DNA of 64,000 nt, taken from NCBI GenBank assembly GCA_018222405.1, contig JAAFAI010000004.1, forward strand, positions 227,999 through 291,998. The letters are read 5' to 3'. Shown here in pieces: positions 36,426 through 46,844 of this stretch (the stretch's first letter is position 1; each line of letters opens with the position of its first letter). This DNA comes from Gammaproteobacteria bacterium. Its GTDB lineage: Bacteria; Pseudomonadota; Gammaproteobacteria; Enterobacterales; Alteromonadaceae. The position numbers and the translations under genes are program-made. Below the pieces are notes generated by a model, which was not told the origin of the DNA, searched no databases, and was given only the letters and a program-made list of their open reading frames with translations.

Positions 36426-36428
36426 GAT

Positions 36429-37070
36429 TTACCCCTCGTTTTGATAGCCGTCGCCGCTGATCCCCTGGGCAACGAATGGAAACAGATGTTCAATCACATC
36501 GGCAATGTCGATGTCTTGCTGGTAGTCAGCCTTGGCAATGTCTTTCAGTGCCTGACTCGACGCCATGGAAAACACGAAGCTGCCAATAGCAAAATGCAGG
36601 CGCCAGAATAATTCATCGGCCGGGATGGCCGGTAATGCCGTTCTCAGCATGGCCAGAATGGTTTGTACCGTCTCTCCATAGCTACCCATGATAAAACGGC
36701 GTAAGTGACCCTGCGATTCGGTATAGCCCTTACCCAGCAGTTGCACAAACATTTCGGTGCCATCAGGCTGCACCGCATTGAGATTGAGCAGTGGCCCCTT
36801 GAGGTTTTGTAACACCTGATCCACGCCTTTGCGACCCACACTGGGAACCAACTTCGCCAGTGCCTCGTCAATTTGCGGCATCATTACATCGAAGTAACGC
36901 TTGAGCACCGCCTGAATGAGGTTTTTCTTACTGCCAAAGTGGTAATTCACCGAGGCCAGATTCACGTCAGCCCGGGCGGTAATTTCGCGCATCGAAGTTT
37001 GTCCGTAGCCCTGTAATGCAAACAGGAACTCGGCAGCTTCAATAATTCGCGCTTTGGTTTGCTTACTCAT
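36429..37070 (-). CDS. TetR-family regulator, PsrA-like
   Basis: 213 residues. N-terminal TetR helix-turn-helix (TKARIIEAAEFLFALQGYGQTSMREITARA then VNLASVNYHFGSKKNLIQAV in two stretches) and a C-terminal helical ligand domain with ELFWRLHFAIGSFVFSM, as in PsrA-type regulators of fatty-acid degradation. It lies directly after sohB (TAAATG) and 3 nt before ybgI, so it is expressed with them. The ligand is inferred as long-chain acyl compounds by similarity only. Confidence 0.85.
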   Translation of the reverse strand: MSKQTKARIIEAAEFLFALQGYGQTSMREITARADVNLASVNYHFGSKKNLIQAVLKRYFDVMMPQIDEALAKLVPSVGRKGVDQVLQNLKGPLLNLNAVQPDGTEMFVQLLGKGYTESQGHLRRFIMGSYGETVQTILAMLRTALPAIPADELFWRLHFAIGSFVFSMASSQALKDIAKADYQQDIDIADVIEHLFPFVAQGISGDGYQNEG

Positions 37071-38093
37071 TTACGACTTTTTAAACCATTGTGGAAGTTG
37101 ACTGACCATACGCATTGCCGCCCTTTCAGCGCCCTGAGCAAAAGACATCCCAAGCTTTTCGGCAACGTTTTTCTTTTGCATAAATTTAACCGCAAAAATA
37201 TCTCGCTCCGGGTAAACACTCATGATGTAATCATCAGAGGTACTAATGCCGTCAATCAGGCCCAACTCCAACGCCTGGCTGCCATACCAGTATTCACCGG
37301 TTGCCACTTTAGCAATATCCAGTTCTTTGCGGTTGCTGCTGACCCAGTCTTTAAACATCACATGCACAGCTTCAAGCTCTTCGCGGAATTTTTCCCGGCC
37401 TTCATCGGTATTTTCACCAAAGACCGTGAGTGTACGCTTGTATTCACCGGCGGTGTGCTGCTCATAATCGATGTCATTTTTCTTCAGTAATTTGTGGAAG
37501 TTGGGCAACTGAGCCAATACCCCGATAGAACCAATAATGGCAAACTGACTGGCCACCAGATGATCAGCCACACAAGCCATCATGTAACCACCACTGGCAG
37601 CCACTTTATCAACCGCAACGGTAAGCTTTAAGCCCTTGTCCCGAATACGCTGCAGCTGCGCTGCCGCCAGCCCGTAACCATGCACCACGCCACCACCACT
37701 TTCGACTTTAACCAGCACTTCGTCTTTCTCGGTTGCGATACACAACACGGCCGTAACTTCCTCGCGCAGTTTTTCTACCTCGTGGGCGTCCATTGAGCCC
37801 TTAAAGTCGATAACAAAGAGTTTACCGCTGTCCTCAGCCGGCTCTTTATTTTCTTTCTGCTTTTTCTTTTGTTCTTTGGCCAGCTTCTTCAGGCTGGCTT
37901 TGTCCAGCGTCACCTGTTGAGCATAGTGCGTGATGTCTTTTAACTGCTCACTCACTGAATGAATTTCAAGCTGTCCTTTACCTTGTTTCTGTTTTGCCGC
38001 AGCACCTGCTGCCAGGGCCAGAACAATCACAATCGCGGCAACCAGTGTGACTGCCTTAGCTAAAAATAGTCCGTATTCGTATAAGAATTCCAC
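37071..38093 (-). CDS. sohB: SohB inner-membrane serine protease
   Basis: 340 residues, the size of SohB. One N-terminal membrane helix (about 12-33), a Lys/Glu-rich linker (KEQKKKQKENKEP), and an S49 domain with the nucleophile in AASGGYMMAC and the base Lys in GEYKRTLTVFGENTDEGR. It degrades membrane or periplasmic proteins. The leading gene of the sohB, TetR, ybgI, cmoM run; its TAA is followed at once by the TetR ATG. Confidence 0.93.
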   Translation of the reverse strand: MEFLYEYGLFLAKAVTLVAAIVIVLALAAGAAAKQKQGKGQLEIHSVSEQLKDITHYAQQVTLDKASLKKLAKEQKKKQKENKEPAEDSGKLFVIDFKGSMDAHEVEKLREEVTAVLCIATEKDEVLVKVESGGGVVHGYGLAAAQLQRIRDKGLKLTVAVDKVAASGGYMMACVADHLVASQFAIIGSIGVLAQLPNFHKLLKKNDIDYEQHTAGEYKRTLTVFGENTDEGREKFREELEAVHVMFKDWVSSNRKELDIAKVATGEYWYGSQALELGLIDGISTSDDYIMSVYPERDIFAVKFMQKKNVAEKLGMSFAQGAERAAMRMVSQLPQWFKKS

Positions 38094-38213
38094 AAATGCC
38101 TCTTGTGTTACTGTTTGTCTGATTTTTTTCAGGCTGAATCATACCAGTGATCGTCTTCGCTGACGATACGCAAAGCCTATTCAGCGTGCTGTAGCCTTTC
38201 CCCGCCAGACAAA

Positions 38214-38240
38214 AATAAAGCCAGCTAAGCTGGCTTTATT
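38214..38240 (-). terminator. Terminator after the VolA-type lipase gene
   Basis: Perfect 12-bp stem AATAAAGCCAGC/GCTGGCTTTATT with a TAA loop, A-rich on the left (T-run on the minus strand). It lies 24 nt past the lipase stop. Confidence 0.85.
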
Positions 38241-38263
38241 GAATTCACGTTGGTGAGGTAGTA

Positions 38264-40837
38264 TTAGTTTGCCACCACATCGGTATTAGTGATGGGTAAT
38301 GCCTGTGCTTCAGACTTGATAAAACCACCCACCTGCAATTGCATCTCGCGGGTAACCGCAGGGTCGGCAGCCGGACTTAAGCTCGATGCATGCGCACCGC
38401 TGTTAAAGCGCACCTGACCACTTACCGTCCCCGTCTCCGAGGAAATCGTAGAAGTCACCTGCTCAAGGCCAATCATTGCAGCCATAGGGTGCTGACCCGC
38501 TAACGGCAGTGATGTCACAACAGGGTTAACCTGATCCGGCAGATTCTCACCGCCATCACCCACTACCGACATGAAGTGCACTGGTGTGGTAGCCCCAAGC
38601 ATTGCGGCATAAGCAGTGGGGTCACCGGCGTCGAGGATGGTTTGGGAGGCAAAGTTAAACTGCGCAAACAGCGCTTCAACTTCAGCTCTGGCATCTGCAT
38701 CAAGCAGTGCAACGAAATCGGTGTAGGCCTGACGAAGCTGGGCTTCTGTAGCGTTTTCACCATATACCTGGCCAACGTAAGCAACAAAGTCTTCCGAGGA
38801 TTCACTCAGTAACAGGGCTTTGATTAACGGCCCGAAGTCTGGTGACTCCATCAGGAAGGTAGCAATACCACTGGCCGGTGACTCAAGTGAAGCAGCGTTA
38901 ATAGCAAACATGCCATCGAGGGTATCGTTACCCAGGGTGCTGTTTGCCATAGCAGCAAAGTTGGCGCCGGTAATGGCTCCAAGTGAAACGCCCATCACTG
39001 AGACTTTTGACACATCCAGATCAATGGCCTGTGTCGCCGTCATGTCAGCTACGGCATTTAAACCAAGGCGCAAGCCCAGCAGATCTGCCATACCCTGACG
39101 AACATTATCTCGCGCAGTGGGCAGAGAAGCCAGATTCATAAAGTGAGTCGGTGAAACGTAGGTTGCACTGATATCATCGGTGCCATCACCATCTACATCA
39201 AAGCCACGGCTGCCATGCAATGGTAAATCAATGGCAACAGTGGCAATACCGTGCAAAGACAAAGTACCGCTGATAGCCATCATTTGCTCTTTTGTACCGG
39301 TGATACCATGCACCAGCATAACTACTGGCCAGCCGGCATCAGGTTTGCTGATTGGGAATCCCAGTGCAGTAGCAATGGCCGGATCAGGAATGGTGACCTG
39401 TACTTCCAGCGGGTTTGCCGCAATGGTGGTTTGCGGGATGGGGCTGTAACGGGTAACGTTACGTGCATCATCAATCATTTCACCGTTCACACGTAGATCA
39501 GACAAGCCAACCTGGGTACACATCTCATAGTTTGGACCAGGCTCAGCCATGGCCAGAACTTCAGTCGGCGCACCAGCCAGTACGATGCCGCTGTCACAGG
39601 CAGCATGCCAGAAGTCATTAACCGGAGCGAGTGGATTGGTCATCGACGGAACTGGCAGGTAATACGGCAGCGACACAGAACCAGTGTAGCGCTGAGCCGC
39701 ACAGAATGGGCCGGCTTCGGCAGCAAAAGACTGCGAAATACCCGCCGCGACAGTTTCCATGCCACCCCAGTAAGCACTTAGCTGACCGGATAAGGTACCA
39801 AAAATACCATCACAGGTTTGTAGCAGGCTGAAATCAGTGGCATCAATAGCGGCCTGAACCTGAGCAGACTGCCCTTCTTTAGCCAATGCCAGCGCACCAT
39901 CAAGCGTTGCACTGCTGATCAGACCAAGTGCTTCCATGGCATTATCCGGACCAGCCGCATCCTGCACCTGAACAATTGGCAGAGCCGTTGCCGGATTCCC
40001 CTGACCGGTGGTAAGAATTTGTACCAGATCGGCAACCAGCAATTGTTTAACCGTGCCCATCACATTAACTGTTGACTGGGTAGTAAAAGCAGATACGTAA
40101 GTGATGTCATCACGCTCAAATCCTGCACCCAGCAATGGCGTAATATAGGAGTTCACCAGGGTTTGTAAGGTCAGCTGATCTTCGGTAGCCAAAGGCGCAG
40201 TATTGATATCCTGACGCACCAGATCCCAGGTAGTAGACCCCTGCACTGCCTTACCGGAAGTGTCTTTCAGATCGGTGGTCATTACCAGCATGTAACCCGA
40301 AGCTGGTTTAAGCGGCTTGAGCGGCACAACGCTTACGGTGTCGTCATCAACCAGTGACAAAACGTAATCGACGCCGTAGGTAAGCTGATCGCCCAGCTTA
40401 CAGCCAGATGAAGGAATGGCTGCCGCCGCACACTCTGGGTCACTCTGATCAAGGCCGAGAGTTGCTTCAAATAAATGGATACCCGCTGACAAGGTAGAAG
40501 CATCCAGTGCCACGCCAGACGACGTTTGCACATCAATCACAAAAGGATGCTGAATAGACCAGCCATCGAGGATATTCAGGGCATTCTGTGGGTCACCAAA
40601 ATCAGTCGGATCGGCGACCGGAATGTTCAGTGTGTAGTCAAAGAAGCCATCATCGCCAGGTAACATTAATAAATCGTTCGGAATATTCAGCTCGCCGTTG
40701 GCCGGGTCAAATACTATACGAGAAAATGGCGTGTCGACTTGGGTTTCGTTATTAATGTCGTCAATGGACTCACCGCCACCGCAACCGGCTAACCCCAGTG
40801 CCAAGGCCACACTGGTGCTAAGGATTAGTTTTTTCAT
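38264..40837 (-). CDS. VolA/Pla-1/cef family surface lipase lipoprotein
   Basis: 857 residues. Lipoprotein signal MKKLILSTSVALALGLAGC with lipobox LAGC and a following GGGES, typical of surface-exposed Vibrio and Alteromonas lipoproteins. An N-terminal Ig-like/Pla-1_cef region (to about 440) and an alpha/beta-hydrolase domain with VVMLVHGITG (oxyanion hole) and nucleophile motif GVSLG (Ser near 617). VolA is a lysophospholipase A that frees host fatty acids. Probably cleaves lysophospholipids or triglycerides outside the cell. Single gene. Confidence 0.9.
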   Translation of the reverse strand: MKKLILSTSVALALGLAGCGGGESIDDINNETQVDTPFSRIVFDPANGELNIPNDLLMLPGDDGFFDYTLNIPVADPTDFGDPQNALNILDGWSIQHPFVIDVQTSSGVALDASTLSAGIHLFEATLGLDQSDPECAAAAIPSSGCKLGDQLTYGVDYVLSLVDDDTVSVVPLKPLKPASGYMLVMTTDLKDTSGKAVQGSTTWDLVRQDINTAPLATEDQLTLQTLVNSYITPLLGAGFERDDITYVSAFTTQSTVNVMGTVKQLLVADLVQILTTGQGNPATALPIVQVQDAAGPDNAMEALGLISSATLDGALALAKEGQSAQVQAAIDATDFSLLQTCDGIFGTLSGQLSAYWGGMETVAAGISQSFAAEAGPFCAAQRYTGSVSLPYYLPVPSMTNPLAPVNDFWHAACDSGIVLAGAPTEVLAMAEPGPNYEMCTQVGLSDLRVNGEMIDDARNVTRYSPIPQTTIAANPLEVQVTIPDPAIATALGFPISKPDAGWPVVMLVHGITGTKEQMMAISGTLSLHGIATVAIDLPLHGSRGFDVDGDGTDDISATYVSPTHFMNLASLPTARDNVRQGMADLLGLRLGLNAVADMTATQAIDLDVSKVSVMGVSLGAITGANFAAMANSTLGNDTLDGMFAINAASLESPASGIATFLMESPDFGPLIKALLLSESSEDFVAYVGQVYGENATEAQLRQAYTDFVALLDADARAEVEALFAQFNFASQTILDAGDPTAYAAMLGATTPVHFMSVVGDGGENLPDQVNPVVTSLPLAGQHPMAAMIGLEQVTSTISSETGTVSGQVRFNSGAHASSLSPAADPAVTREMQLQVGGFIKSEAQALPITNTDVVAN

Positions 40838-41180
40838 TATATCTCCCTACAAAACGGATTTTTGTTATTCTGGCTCATGATAAGTCCGACAGCTTTTGTG
40901 AAGGCTAAATACCTTGATCGCTGGGCAAATATCGAACAAGTACGACCAGTTACTAAACACATATTATTTTCTTTACGATGATTTTGCAAAATATTGTTAA
41001 CTTTTTGTAACCCATTCTTGTAAATAACTGTAAAAACGTCAATTTATTCATCTATCGTAGTAACTTATTTCAACTACGTAAAAGAATCGGTTTACATAAA
41101 ACAGGATATTTGTATCATCACAGCACTTTTGCGCCCTAAATGCTGGGTATGATGAGAAAGTTTAGCAGGAAACTTGATTT
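40838..41180. other. 343-bp divergent promoter region
   Basis: Between the lipase (leftward) and yciK (rightward). AT-rich around 40960-41120, as expected for two divergent promoters. I see no strong palindrome and no gene. AGGA before the yciK ATG serves as ribosome site. Confidence 0.45.
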
Positions 41181-41924
41181 ATGAACGACTACATCGCACC
41201 GGACCACTTACTCAATGGTAAAACCATTCTCATTACCGGCGCCGGTGACGGCATCGGCAGACAAGCTGCTATCAGCTATGCTACCCATGGCGCTACCTGC
41301 ATTCTGCTGGGTAAAACGGTTAGCAAACTGGAAGCGGTTTACGACGAGATTGTCGCAGCCGGCAATCCCGAGCCAGCGATTATACCGCTGGATTTAAATG
41401 GCGCTACCCCGAAACATTATCAGGACATGGCTAATACCATCAGCGACCAGTTTGGTGTACTCGATGGCATATTATTTAATGCCGGCAAGCTGGGTCACTT
41501 AAGCCCCTTTGCTCAAATCCCGGTGGACGAGTGGCAACAGGTCATGCAGGTAAACCTCAACAGCGCCATGTATATGCTACAGCCGCTGCTGCCTCTGTTA
41601 CTCAAGGCCGAGGCCGCTTCGGTCATCTTTACCAGTTCTTCTGTTGGTCGTAAAGGCCGCGCGTTCTGGGGCACCTATTCGGTATCGAAGTTTGCCACTG
41701 AAGGCCTGATGCAGGTATTGGCCGATGAATATAAGAACAAACCTCTGCGGTTTAACTGTATTAATCCGGGCGCAACACGCACGGCCATGCGGGCTAAAGC
41801 ATTCCCGGCCGAAGATGCCGAGACTCTAAAAACCCCGGCCGATATTATGCCGCTGTATTTGTACCTGATGGGTTCAGACAGCCAGGAGGTAAACGGTCAG
41901 TCACTGGATTGCCAGCCTAAATAA
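41181..41924 (+). CDS. yciK: YciK-family short-chain dehydrogenase
   Basis: 247 residues. ITGAGDGIGRQAA (Rossmann), ILFNAGKLG, and the catalytic set Ser (FTSSSVGRKGRAFWG), YSVSK (Tyr and Lys), then NCINPGATRTAMRAKAFPAED match YciK closely. Physiological substrate unknown. Single gene ended by a strong terminator. Confidence 0.92.
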   Translation: MNDYIAPDHLLNGKTILITGAGDGIGRQAAISYATHGATCILLGKTVSKLEAVYDEIVAAGNPEPAIIPLDLNGATPKHYQDMANTISDQFGVLDGILFNAGKLGHLSPFAQIPVDEWQQVMQVNLNSAMYMLQPLLPLLLKAEAASVIFTSSSVGRKGRAFWGTYSVSKFATEGLMQVLADEYKNKPLRFNCINPGATRTAMRAKAFPAEDAETLKTPADIMPLYLYLMGSDSQEVNGQSLDCQPK

Positions 41925-41960
41925 CCCGATAATTGTTTTATCGGCTGATGACAAATACCA

Positions 41961-41986
41961 AAAAGCCCCGCATTGCGGGGCTTTTT
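41961..41986. terminator. Bidirectional terminator between yciK and glnS
   Basis: AAAAGCCCCGC/GCGGGGCTTTTT with a 3-nt loop, with A-run before and T-run after; serves both convergent genes. Confidence 0.9.
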
Positions 41987-42020
41987 AATGAGCTAAACTC
42001 ACTTACGGCAAATAACTGGC

Positions 42021-43688
42021 TTAATCGCCAATCTTAGCCCAGGTATCGCGCAGACCTACAGTCTGGTTAAAGACCAGTTGTTCTGGTGTGGAATCTTTAT
42101 CCAGACAAAAGTAACCGGTTCGCTCAAACTGCCAGCTACCGACTTCCGGTACACGGCCAGGCAAGCCAGGCTCGACCCATCCTGACTTCACAATCAGGCT
42201 GTCCGGGTTGATAGCGTCAACAAAGTCATCTTCCGCTGCCGGATTAGGTACGTTGAACAGACGATCGTACAACCTAAATTGTGCAGGCTCACCGCTGGCT
42301 ACGTCTACCCAGTGGATGACCCCTTTCACCTTGCGACCGTCTGCCGGGTCTTTACCCAGGGTGTCAGCATCATAGGTACAATAAACCGTGGTCACATTAC
42401 CTTCTGCGTCTTTTTCAACACGGTTAGCTTTTACCACATAGGCGTTGCGTAAGCGGACTTCTTTATCCAGCACCAGACGCTTGAACTTCTTATTGGCGGA
42501 TTCGCGGAAATCTTCCGCTTCAATCCATACTTCACGGCCAAAATTAAGGTTACGCGTACCCATTGATTCATCATTAGGATGGTTGGGGGCAGTCAGTGTT
42601 TCAGACTCACCTTCCGGGTAGTTTTCAATAACCAGTTTAATTGGCTCAAGGACAGCCATAGCGCGGGGTGCATTAACGTTGAGGTCGTCACGAATACAGG
42701 CTTCCAACATGCTCATTTCAACCATGTTGTCCATCTTAGTCACACCGATACGCAAGCAAAATTCGCGCACAGAACCCGGTGTATAGCCGCGGCGACGCAG
42801 GCCGGCAATGGTTGGCATACGGGGGTCATCCCAGCCTGCCACATGCTTTTCTTCAACCAGTTGAATGAGACGGCGCTTACTTAATACCGTGTATTCCAGG
42901 TTTAAGCGGGAAAACTCATACTGATGCGGCGTACAGTCGATGGTGATATTTTCGATGACCCAATCGTATAAACGGCGGTTATCCTGAAACTCCAGCGTAC
43001 ACAAAGAATGGGTGATCCCTTCAATGGCATCCGAGATACAGTGAGTAAAGTCGTACATCGGGTAAACGCACCACTTCTCGCCGGTTTGGTGGTGATGGGC
43101 AAACTTAATCCGGTAAATAACCGGGTCACGCATACACATAAACGGCGACGTCATATCGATTTTTGCACGCAGCGAACAATGCCCTTCCGGATACTCGCCG
43201 GCAGTCATTTTAGCAAATTCCTGCAGGTTGGTTTCGATGCTGGTGTCGCGATAGGGGCTGTTCTTACCCGGCTCGGTTAGCGTGCCACGCATTTCACGCA
43301 TGGCTTCCTGGGTACTGAAGTCTACATAGGCCAGACCTTTTTCGATAAGCTCCACGGCAAAACCATGTAACTGATCGAAATAATCAGAAGAGTAACGCGC
43401 CTCACCATCCCATTCAAAACCGAGCCATTTCACATCCTGCTGGATGGAATTAACAAATTCGATGTCTTCTTTGGCCGGATTGGTATCGTCAAAACGCAGG
43501 TTACAGCTGCCCTGATAATCCCTGGCAATACCAAAGTTCAGACAAATGGATTTAGCATGCCCAATGTGCAGGAAGCCGTTTGGCTCTGGAGGGAAGCGCG
43601 TTTTGATGCTCGTGTGTACCCCGTTAGCGAGGTCTTTATCAATAATTTGACGGATAAAGTTGGTCGGACGGTGTTCAGTCTCGGCCAT
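42021..43688 (-). CDS. glnS: Glutaminyl-tRNA synthetase
   Basis: 555 residues, close to E. coli GlnS. The class I motif HIGH appears in [16 protein letters not shown] (about 31-46) and the KMSKS equivalent as VLSKRRL near 270. The GlnRS-type [35 protein letters not shown] and anticodon-binding beta-barrels are present. Charges tRNA-Gln. GAGGG lies 8 nt before the ATG, and a TATAAT-type -10 on the minus strand lies at 43704-43709. Confidence 0.96.
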   Translation of the reverse strand: MAETEHRPTNFIRQIIDKDLANGVHTSIKTRFPPEPNGFLHIGHAKSICLNFGIARDYQGSCNLRFDDTNPAKEDIEFVNSIQQDVKWLGFEWDGEARYSSDYFDQLHGFAVELIEKGLAYVDFSTQEAMREMRGTLTEPGKNSPYRDTSIETNLQEFAKMTAGEYPEGHCSLRAKIDMTSPFMCMRDPVIYRIKFAHHHQTGEKWCVYPMYDFTHCISDAIEGITHSLCTLEFQDNRRLYDWVIENITIDCTPHQYEFSRLNLEYTVLSKRRLIQLVEEKHVAGWDDPRMPTIAGLRRRGYTPGSVREFCLRIGVTKMDNMVEMSMLEACIRDDLNVNAPRAMAVLEPIKLVIENYPEGESETLTAPNHPNDESMGTRNLNFGREVWIEAEDFRESANKKFKRLVLDKEVRLRNAYVVKANRVEKDAEGNVTTVYCTYDADTLGKDPADGRKVKGVIHWVDVASGEPAQFRLYDRLFNVPNPAAEDDFVDAINPDSLIVKSGWVEPGLPGRVPEVGSWQFERTGYFCLDKDSTPEQLVFNQTVGLRDTWAKIGD

Positions 43689-43703
43689 TCGCGGTGCCCT
43701 CTT

Positions 43704-43709
43704 ATTATA
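43704..43709 (-). promoter_or_regulatory. Candidate -10 element of glnS
   Basis: TATAAT read on the minus strand, 16 nt before the glnS start. No good -35 at the usual distance, so this is only a candidate. Confidence 0.3.
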
Positions 43710-43893
43710 ATGTTTAAGTTAAATACGTGATGAAGCAGAAGAAAAAAGCTATGCTAATACTACTTCGTGTTTAACAAAAGTATATCACTGTCTTAGGGGT
43801 GCTAACCAACACTACTTACAATTCAGTGCAATAAAACGGGTATCGTGCAGATATTAATCAACGCGGACCCATCGGTTAAATAATAATATGAAC

Positions 43894-43899
43894 TATAAT
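43894..43899 (+). promoter_or_regulatory. Candidate -10 element of the LacI-family gene
   Basis: TATAAT only 8 nt before the ATG at 43908, with no good ribosome site between. If used, the mRNA would be leaderless or nearly so. No clear -35. Confidence 0.3.
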
Positions 43900-43907
43900 A
43901 AAGACGC

Positions 43908-44930
43908 ATGAAGCATAAACCGACCTCTTTTGACATTGCCCACCTTGCCGGCGTGTCGCAATCCACTGTATCCAGGGCATTGAATGACAGTCCGCTGGTC
44001 AATATTGCAACCCGCCTGAAAGTGCAGGAAATCGCCCGCGAGCTTAATTATCAGGTAGATAAAAACGCCAGTAATCTGCGCCGTCAACGCAGCAGTACCA
44101 TTGCGTTATTGCTGTTTGAGGATCCAACTTCAGATGATTCGCTGGTGAATCCCTTCTTTCTGGCCATGTTAGGCAGTATTACCAAAGCCTGCGCCGCTAA
44201 AGGATATGATCTGCTGGTATCGTTTCAGAATCTCGATAATAACTGGCAGGCAGAGTACGAAGACTCCCATAAGGCCGACGGGCTGATCCTGCTTGGTTAC
44301 GGAGACTATCGCTCCTATGCCGGTAAACTCAGTCAGTTACATCAGCACAATACGCATGTTATGCGCTGGGGTGCACCCGTTGAGCAATGGCCCGGGATCT
44401 CCATTGGTTGTGATAATTTTAGTGGCGGGCAGTCTGTTACCCGTCATTTACTCTCCCACGACTACCAGTCGTTTGCGTTTATCGGCGATATCGGCGACAA
44501 AGCGCCTGAGTTTCAGAGTCGTTACGAAGGTTTTCTCAGTGCGCTGGATAAACAAAACAGTCATCATCAGTACGATGCTATCTCTTCTGAAGACGCCGGT
44601 ATTGAGGCGGCAAAACATTTATTGGAAACCACTTCAGCACTGCCCGATGCCATTGTGTGTGCGGCAGATATCATTGCGGTGGGGGTGTTGCAGCAGCTTA
44701 AAGAAGCCGGGATACGGGTACCAGAAGATGTTGCGGTAGTCGGTTTTGACAATATTCAGTTAGCAGCGTTTACCACTCCGGGCCTGACCACCGTGCAACA
44801 AAACACGGCTCAGGCCGGCGAAAAACTGGTGGAAAACCTGTTACTAGCCATCGACGGCCATCCAACGGATGACCATTTGTTGCCAACGAATCTGGTGGTT
44901 CGTCAGTCCTGCGGTTGCGACGTTAAATAA
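43908..44930 (+). CDS. LacI-family transcriptional regulator, probably of maltodextrin genes
   Basis: 340 residues. N-terminal helix-turn-helix FDIAHLAGVSQSTVSRALN (8-26), hinge, then a periplasmic-binding-like domain with HKADGLILLGYG, GCDNFSGGQSVTRHLL, VVGFDNIQLAAFTTPGLTTV and a C-terminal RQSCGC. It converges with the GH13 amylase. Two promoters in this window, of that amylase and of the TonB receptor/pullulanase operon, share a 14-bp near-palindrome of LacI type, its likely operator. The sugar ligand is inferred. Confidence 0.88.
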   Translation: MKHKPTSFDIAHLAGVSQSTVSRALNDSPLVNIATRLKVQEIARELNYQVDKNASNLRRQRSSTIALLLFEDPTSDDSLVNPFFLAMLGSITKACAAKGYDLLVSFQNLDNNWQAEYEDSHKADGLILLGYGDYRSYAGKLSQLHQHNTHVMRWGAPVEQWPGISIGCDNFSGGQSVTRHLLSHDYQSFAFIGDIGDKAPEFQSRYEGFLSALDKQNSHHQYDAISSEDAGIEAAKHLLETTSALPDAIVCAADIIAVGVLQQLKEAGIRVPEDVAVVGFDNIQLAAFTTPGLTTVQQNTAQAGEKLVENLLLAIDGHPTDDHLLPTNLVVRQSCGCDVK

Positions 44931-44946
44931 AGCTGTCCGCTGCCCC

Positions 44947-46623
44947 TTACTGACGGGCCATCTGGCTCAATAAAGCCCGGGTAAATGCCGCGTTACTGAT
45001 TGGCTGATTGCGCACATACACTCTCACCGAGTGAGCCGGAACCATACCGGCGAGTGTGCCATTTTGTGTTTCAGCCAGCTGCCCGGTTAATTGCTCCTGC
45101 CATTGACCCTCTTCAACAAATTTATCGGCGGTCATAGTTACCGGCGCATCGCCTTTATTCAGCATGATCAGGGCAATCTGGGTTTTACCATCCTCAACCA
45201 ATACCCGGTAGAACATGGCCTGATTGCCTTGCATAGCAAGATTGTATTGCAGGCCCCGCTGTAAAGCTGACGTGCTTTTGCGAACTTCTGCAATGGCTGT
45301 TAAGGCCTGGCGAATAGGGTTTTCACGCTGCTCGTTGAGTAACGCCTGGCCAATAAAATTGCGGTTGCCTGCGTGTTCGGCAGTACCGCGCATAAAGGCA
45401 AATTCAGAGCCCTGATAAACCACCGGGATCCCCCGGGCAGTGAACAGCCAGTTATGAGCGTCGATAAATCCTTCATCACTGGCATTCATTCGCGCCATAT
45501 CATGGTTGTCATAAAAGGTCGTGAGCTCATAAGGGTTATGATACGGGCCGTGGGTCAGGTACAGGTGTTCAGCTAATTCGGCGAAGCTACTGTCAGCACT
45601 TTCAAACACATTTACCATGGCTTTTTGTAGCGGGAAATCCAGTACCGCTATGCCCCCGTTTTTGGGCTGCGTATGCTGAGCGATAAAATTAGCGTCGTAC
45701 TGAAAACTTTCGCCAAACATGTAAAAGCCCGGATGCTCAGCGCGGATCCGTTCTGCCATAGTACGCCAGAAACTATGAGAAACATGGCGGATAGTATCGA
45801 TTCTGAATGCGTCAGCGCCCTGCTCTATCCAGTACAAATAGCTGTTGATCAGGTAATCCTGCACTGCCGGGTTATGCTCATTGAGATTGGATAGTTTGAC
45901 CAGGTCCGGGTACGGATGAAAGAAAGCATGCAGTGGTTCTGTTTGTGGAGATAGCTCCTCAGGGGCCAGATTCATGTGATCGGCCACCAGCTCACCTGCT
46001 GCATTATACAACTCACCGTAGCCTGGCTGATCAACGGGCATTGTCCAACTCGGGCTGCCGTGATTGGCAACAATATCAAATACGGTTTTGAACCCCTTTT
46101 CGCGCATGGCACCGGTAAACTCAGCATAACTCAGTGAATCACTGACCAGGTGTTCATCGGGCTTATAAAAATTGGTTGCCCAGTAACCGTGATAGCCGGT
46201 TTTACCGCCGTCTTTGAACTGACCGCCATAGGTGATCTGCTCATCCCCGGTGAACGCTTCATCCGGATTATCCAGTACCGGCGATAACCACACCGCCGTA
46301 AAGCCCATGTCGGCAATATAATCGGCGTTATTCAACACGCCCTGTAAATCGCCGCCCATGTAGCCCACGTTGGCAAATTTGCCGTCGGGGCCGTCGAGGC
46401 GCAATTTCCAGGTTGGGTTTTCGCCGCCTTGCTGTTCATGATTGTTGGTAGGATCACCATCCACAAAACGGTCGGTCAGAACAAAATAAATGGCGTGTGC
46501 CGCAAATGGCTCTTTGGTGCCGTAAATTTCTTTCTGCACTACCTTCTCAGTGGTGCTGCAGCCAGTCAGTGATAGAGCAAGCAGCACTGATGCTGCGGGT
46601 ATAGTCAATTTCATAAGAGCCAT
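44947..46623 (-). CDS. GH13 alpha-amylase family lipoprotein
   Basis: 558 residues. Lipoprotein signal with lipobox LTGC (about 19-22), then a GH13 barrel: FDIVANHGSP, GADAFRIDTIRH (nucleophile Asp near 272), MFGESF (acid Glu) and TTFYDNHDMARM (transition-state Asp), and a C-terminal beta domain. It should cleave alpha-1,4 glucans to maltodextrins at the outer membrane or periplasm. Start at 46623 (AGGA close before) or at the ATG of KLTIP at 46614; both keep the lipobox. A candidate operator sits 222 bp upstream. Confidence 0.9.
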   Translation of the reverse strand: MALMKLTIPAASVLLALSLTGCSTTEKVVQKEIYGTKEPFAAHAIYFVLTDRFVDGDPTNNHEQQGGENPTWKLRLDGPDGKFANVGYMGGDLQGVLNNADYIADMGFTAVWLSPVLDNPDEAFTGDEQITYGGQFKDGGKTGYHGYWATNFYKPDEHLVSDSLSYAEFTGAMREKGFKTVFDIVANHGSPSWTMPVDQPGYGELYNAAGELVADHMNLAPEELSPQTEPLHAFFHPYPDLVKLSNLNEHNPAVQDYLINSYLYWIEQGADAFRIDTIRHVSHSFWRTMAERIRAEHPGFYMFGESFQYDANFIAQHTQPKNGGIAVLDFPLQKAMVNVFESADSSFAELAEHLYLTHGPYHNPYELTTFYDNHDMARMNASDEGFIDAHNWLFTARGIPVVYQGSEFAFMRGTAEHAGNRNFIGQALLNEQRENPIRQALTAIAEVRKSTSALQRGLQYNLAMQGNQAMFYRVLVEDGKTQIALIMLNKGDAPVTMTADKFVEEGQWQEQLTGQLAETQNGTLAGMVPAHSVRVYVRNQPISNAAFTRALLSQMARQ

Positions 46624-46704
46624 TATCCTGTGGTTCTGACGCCGAATCCGGAAATTAAAAACATCGCCAGTACCCCAGCTAGCAACGGAGCACCGGCGAT
46701 AACA

Positions 46705-46720
46705 ATGAGAAGCGTCTCAT
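46705..46720. repeat. Short inverted repeat in the amylase leader
   Basis: ATGAGA-AGCG-TCTCAT, about 80 nt upstream of the amylase start. It may be an mRNA hairpin or a second regulator site. Confidence 0.3.
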
Positions 46721-46844
46721 CATTGGAAAAAAGGATGCAGTATCTGGCTGTAACCTTGCACACCTTTGCACGCAATGGCGGTTCGTAACAGCCTGTTAAC
46801 AATGATTTAAATACTAACGGCAGTTGGCCGGAACGCCAACTTTG

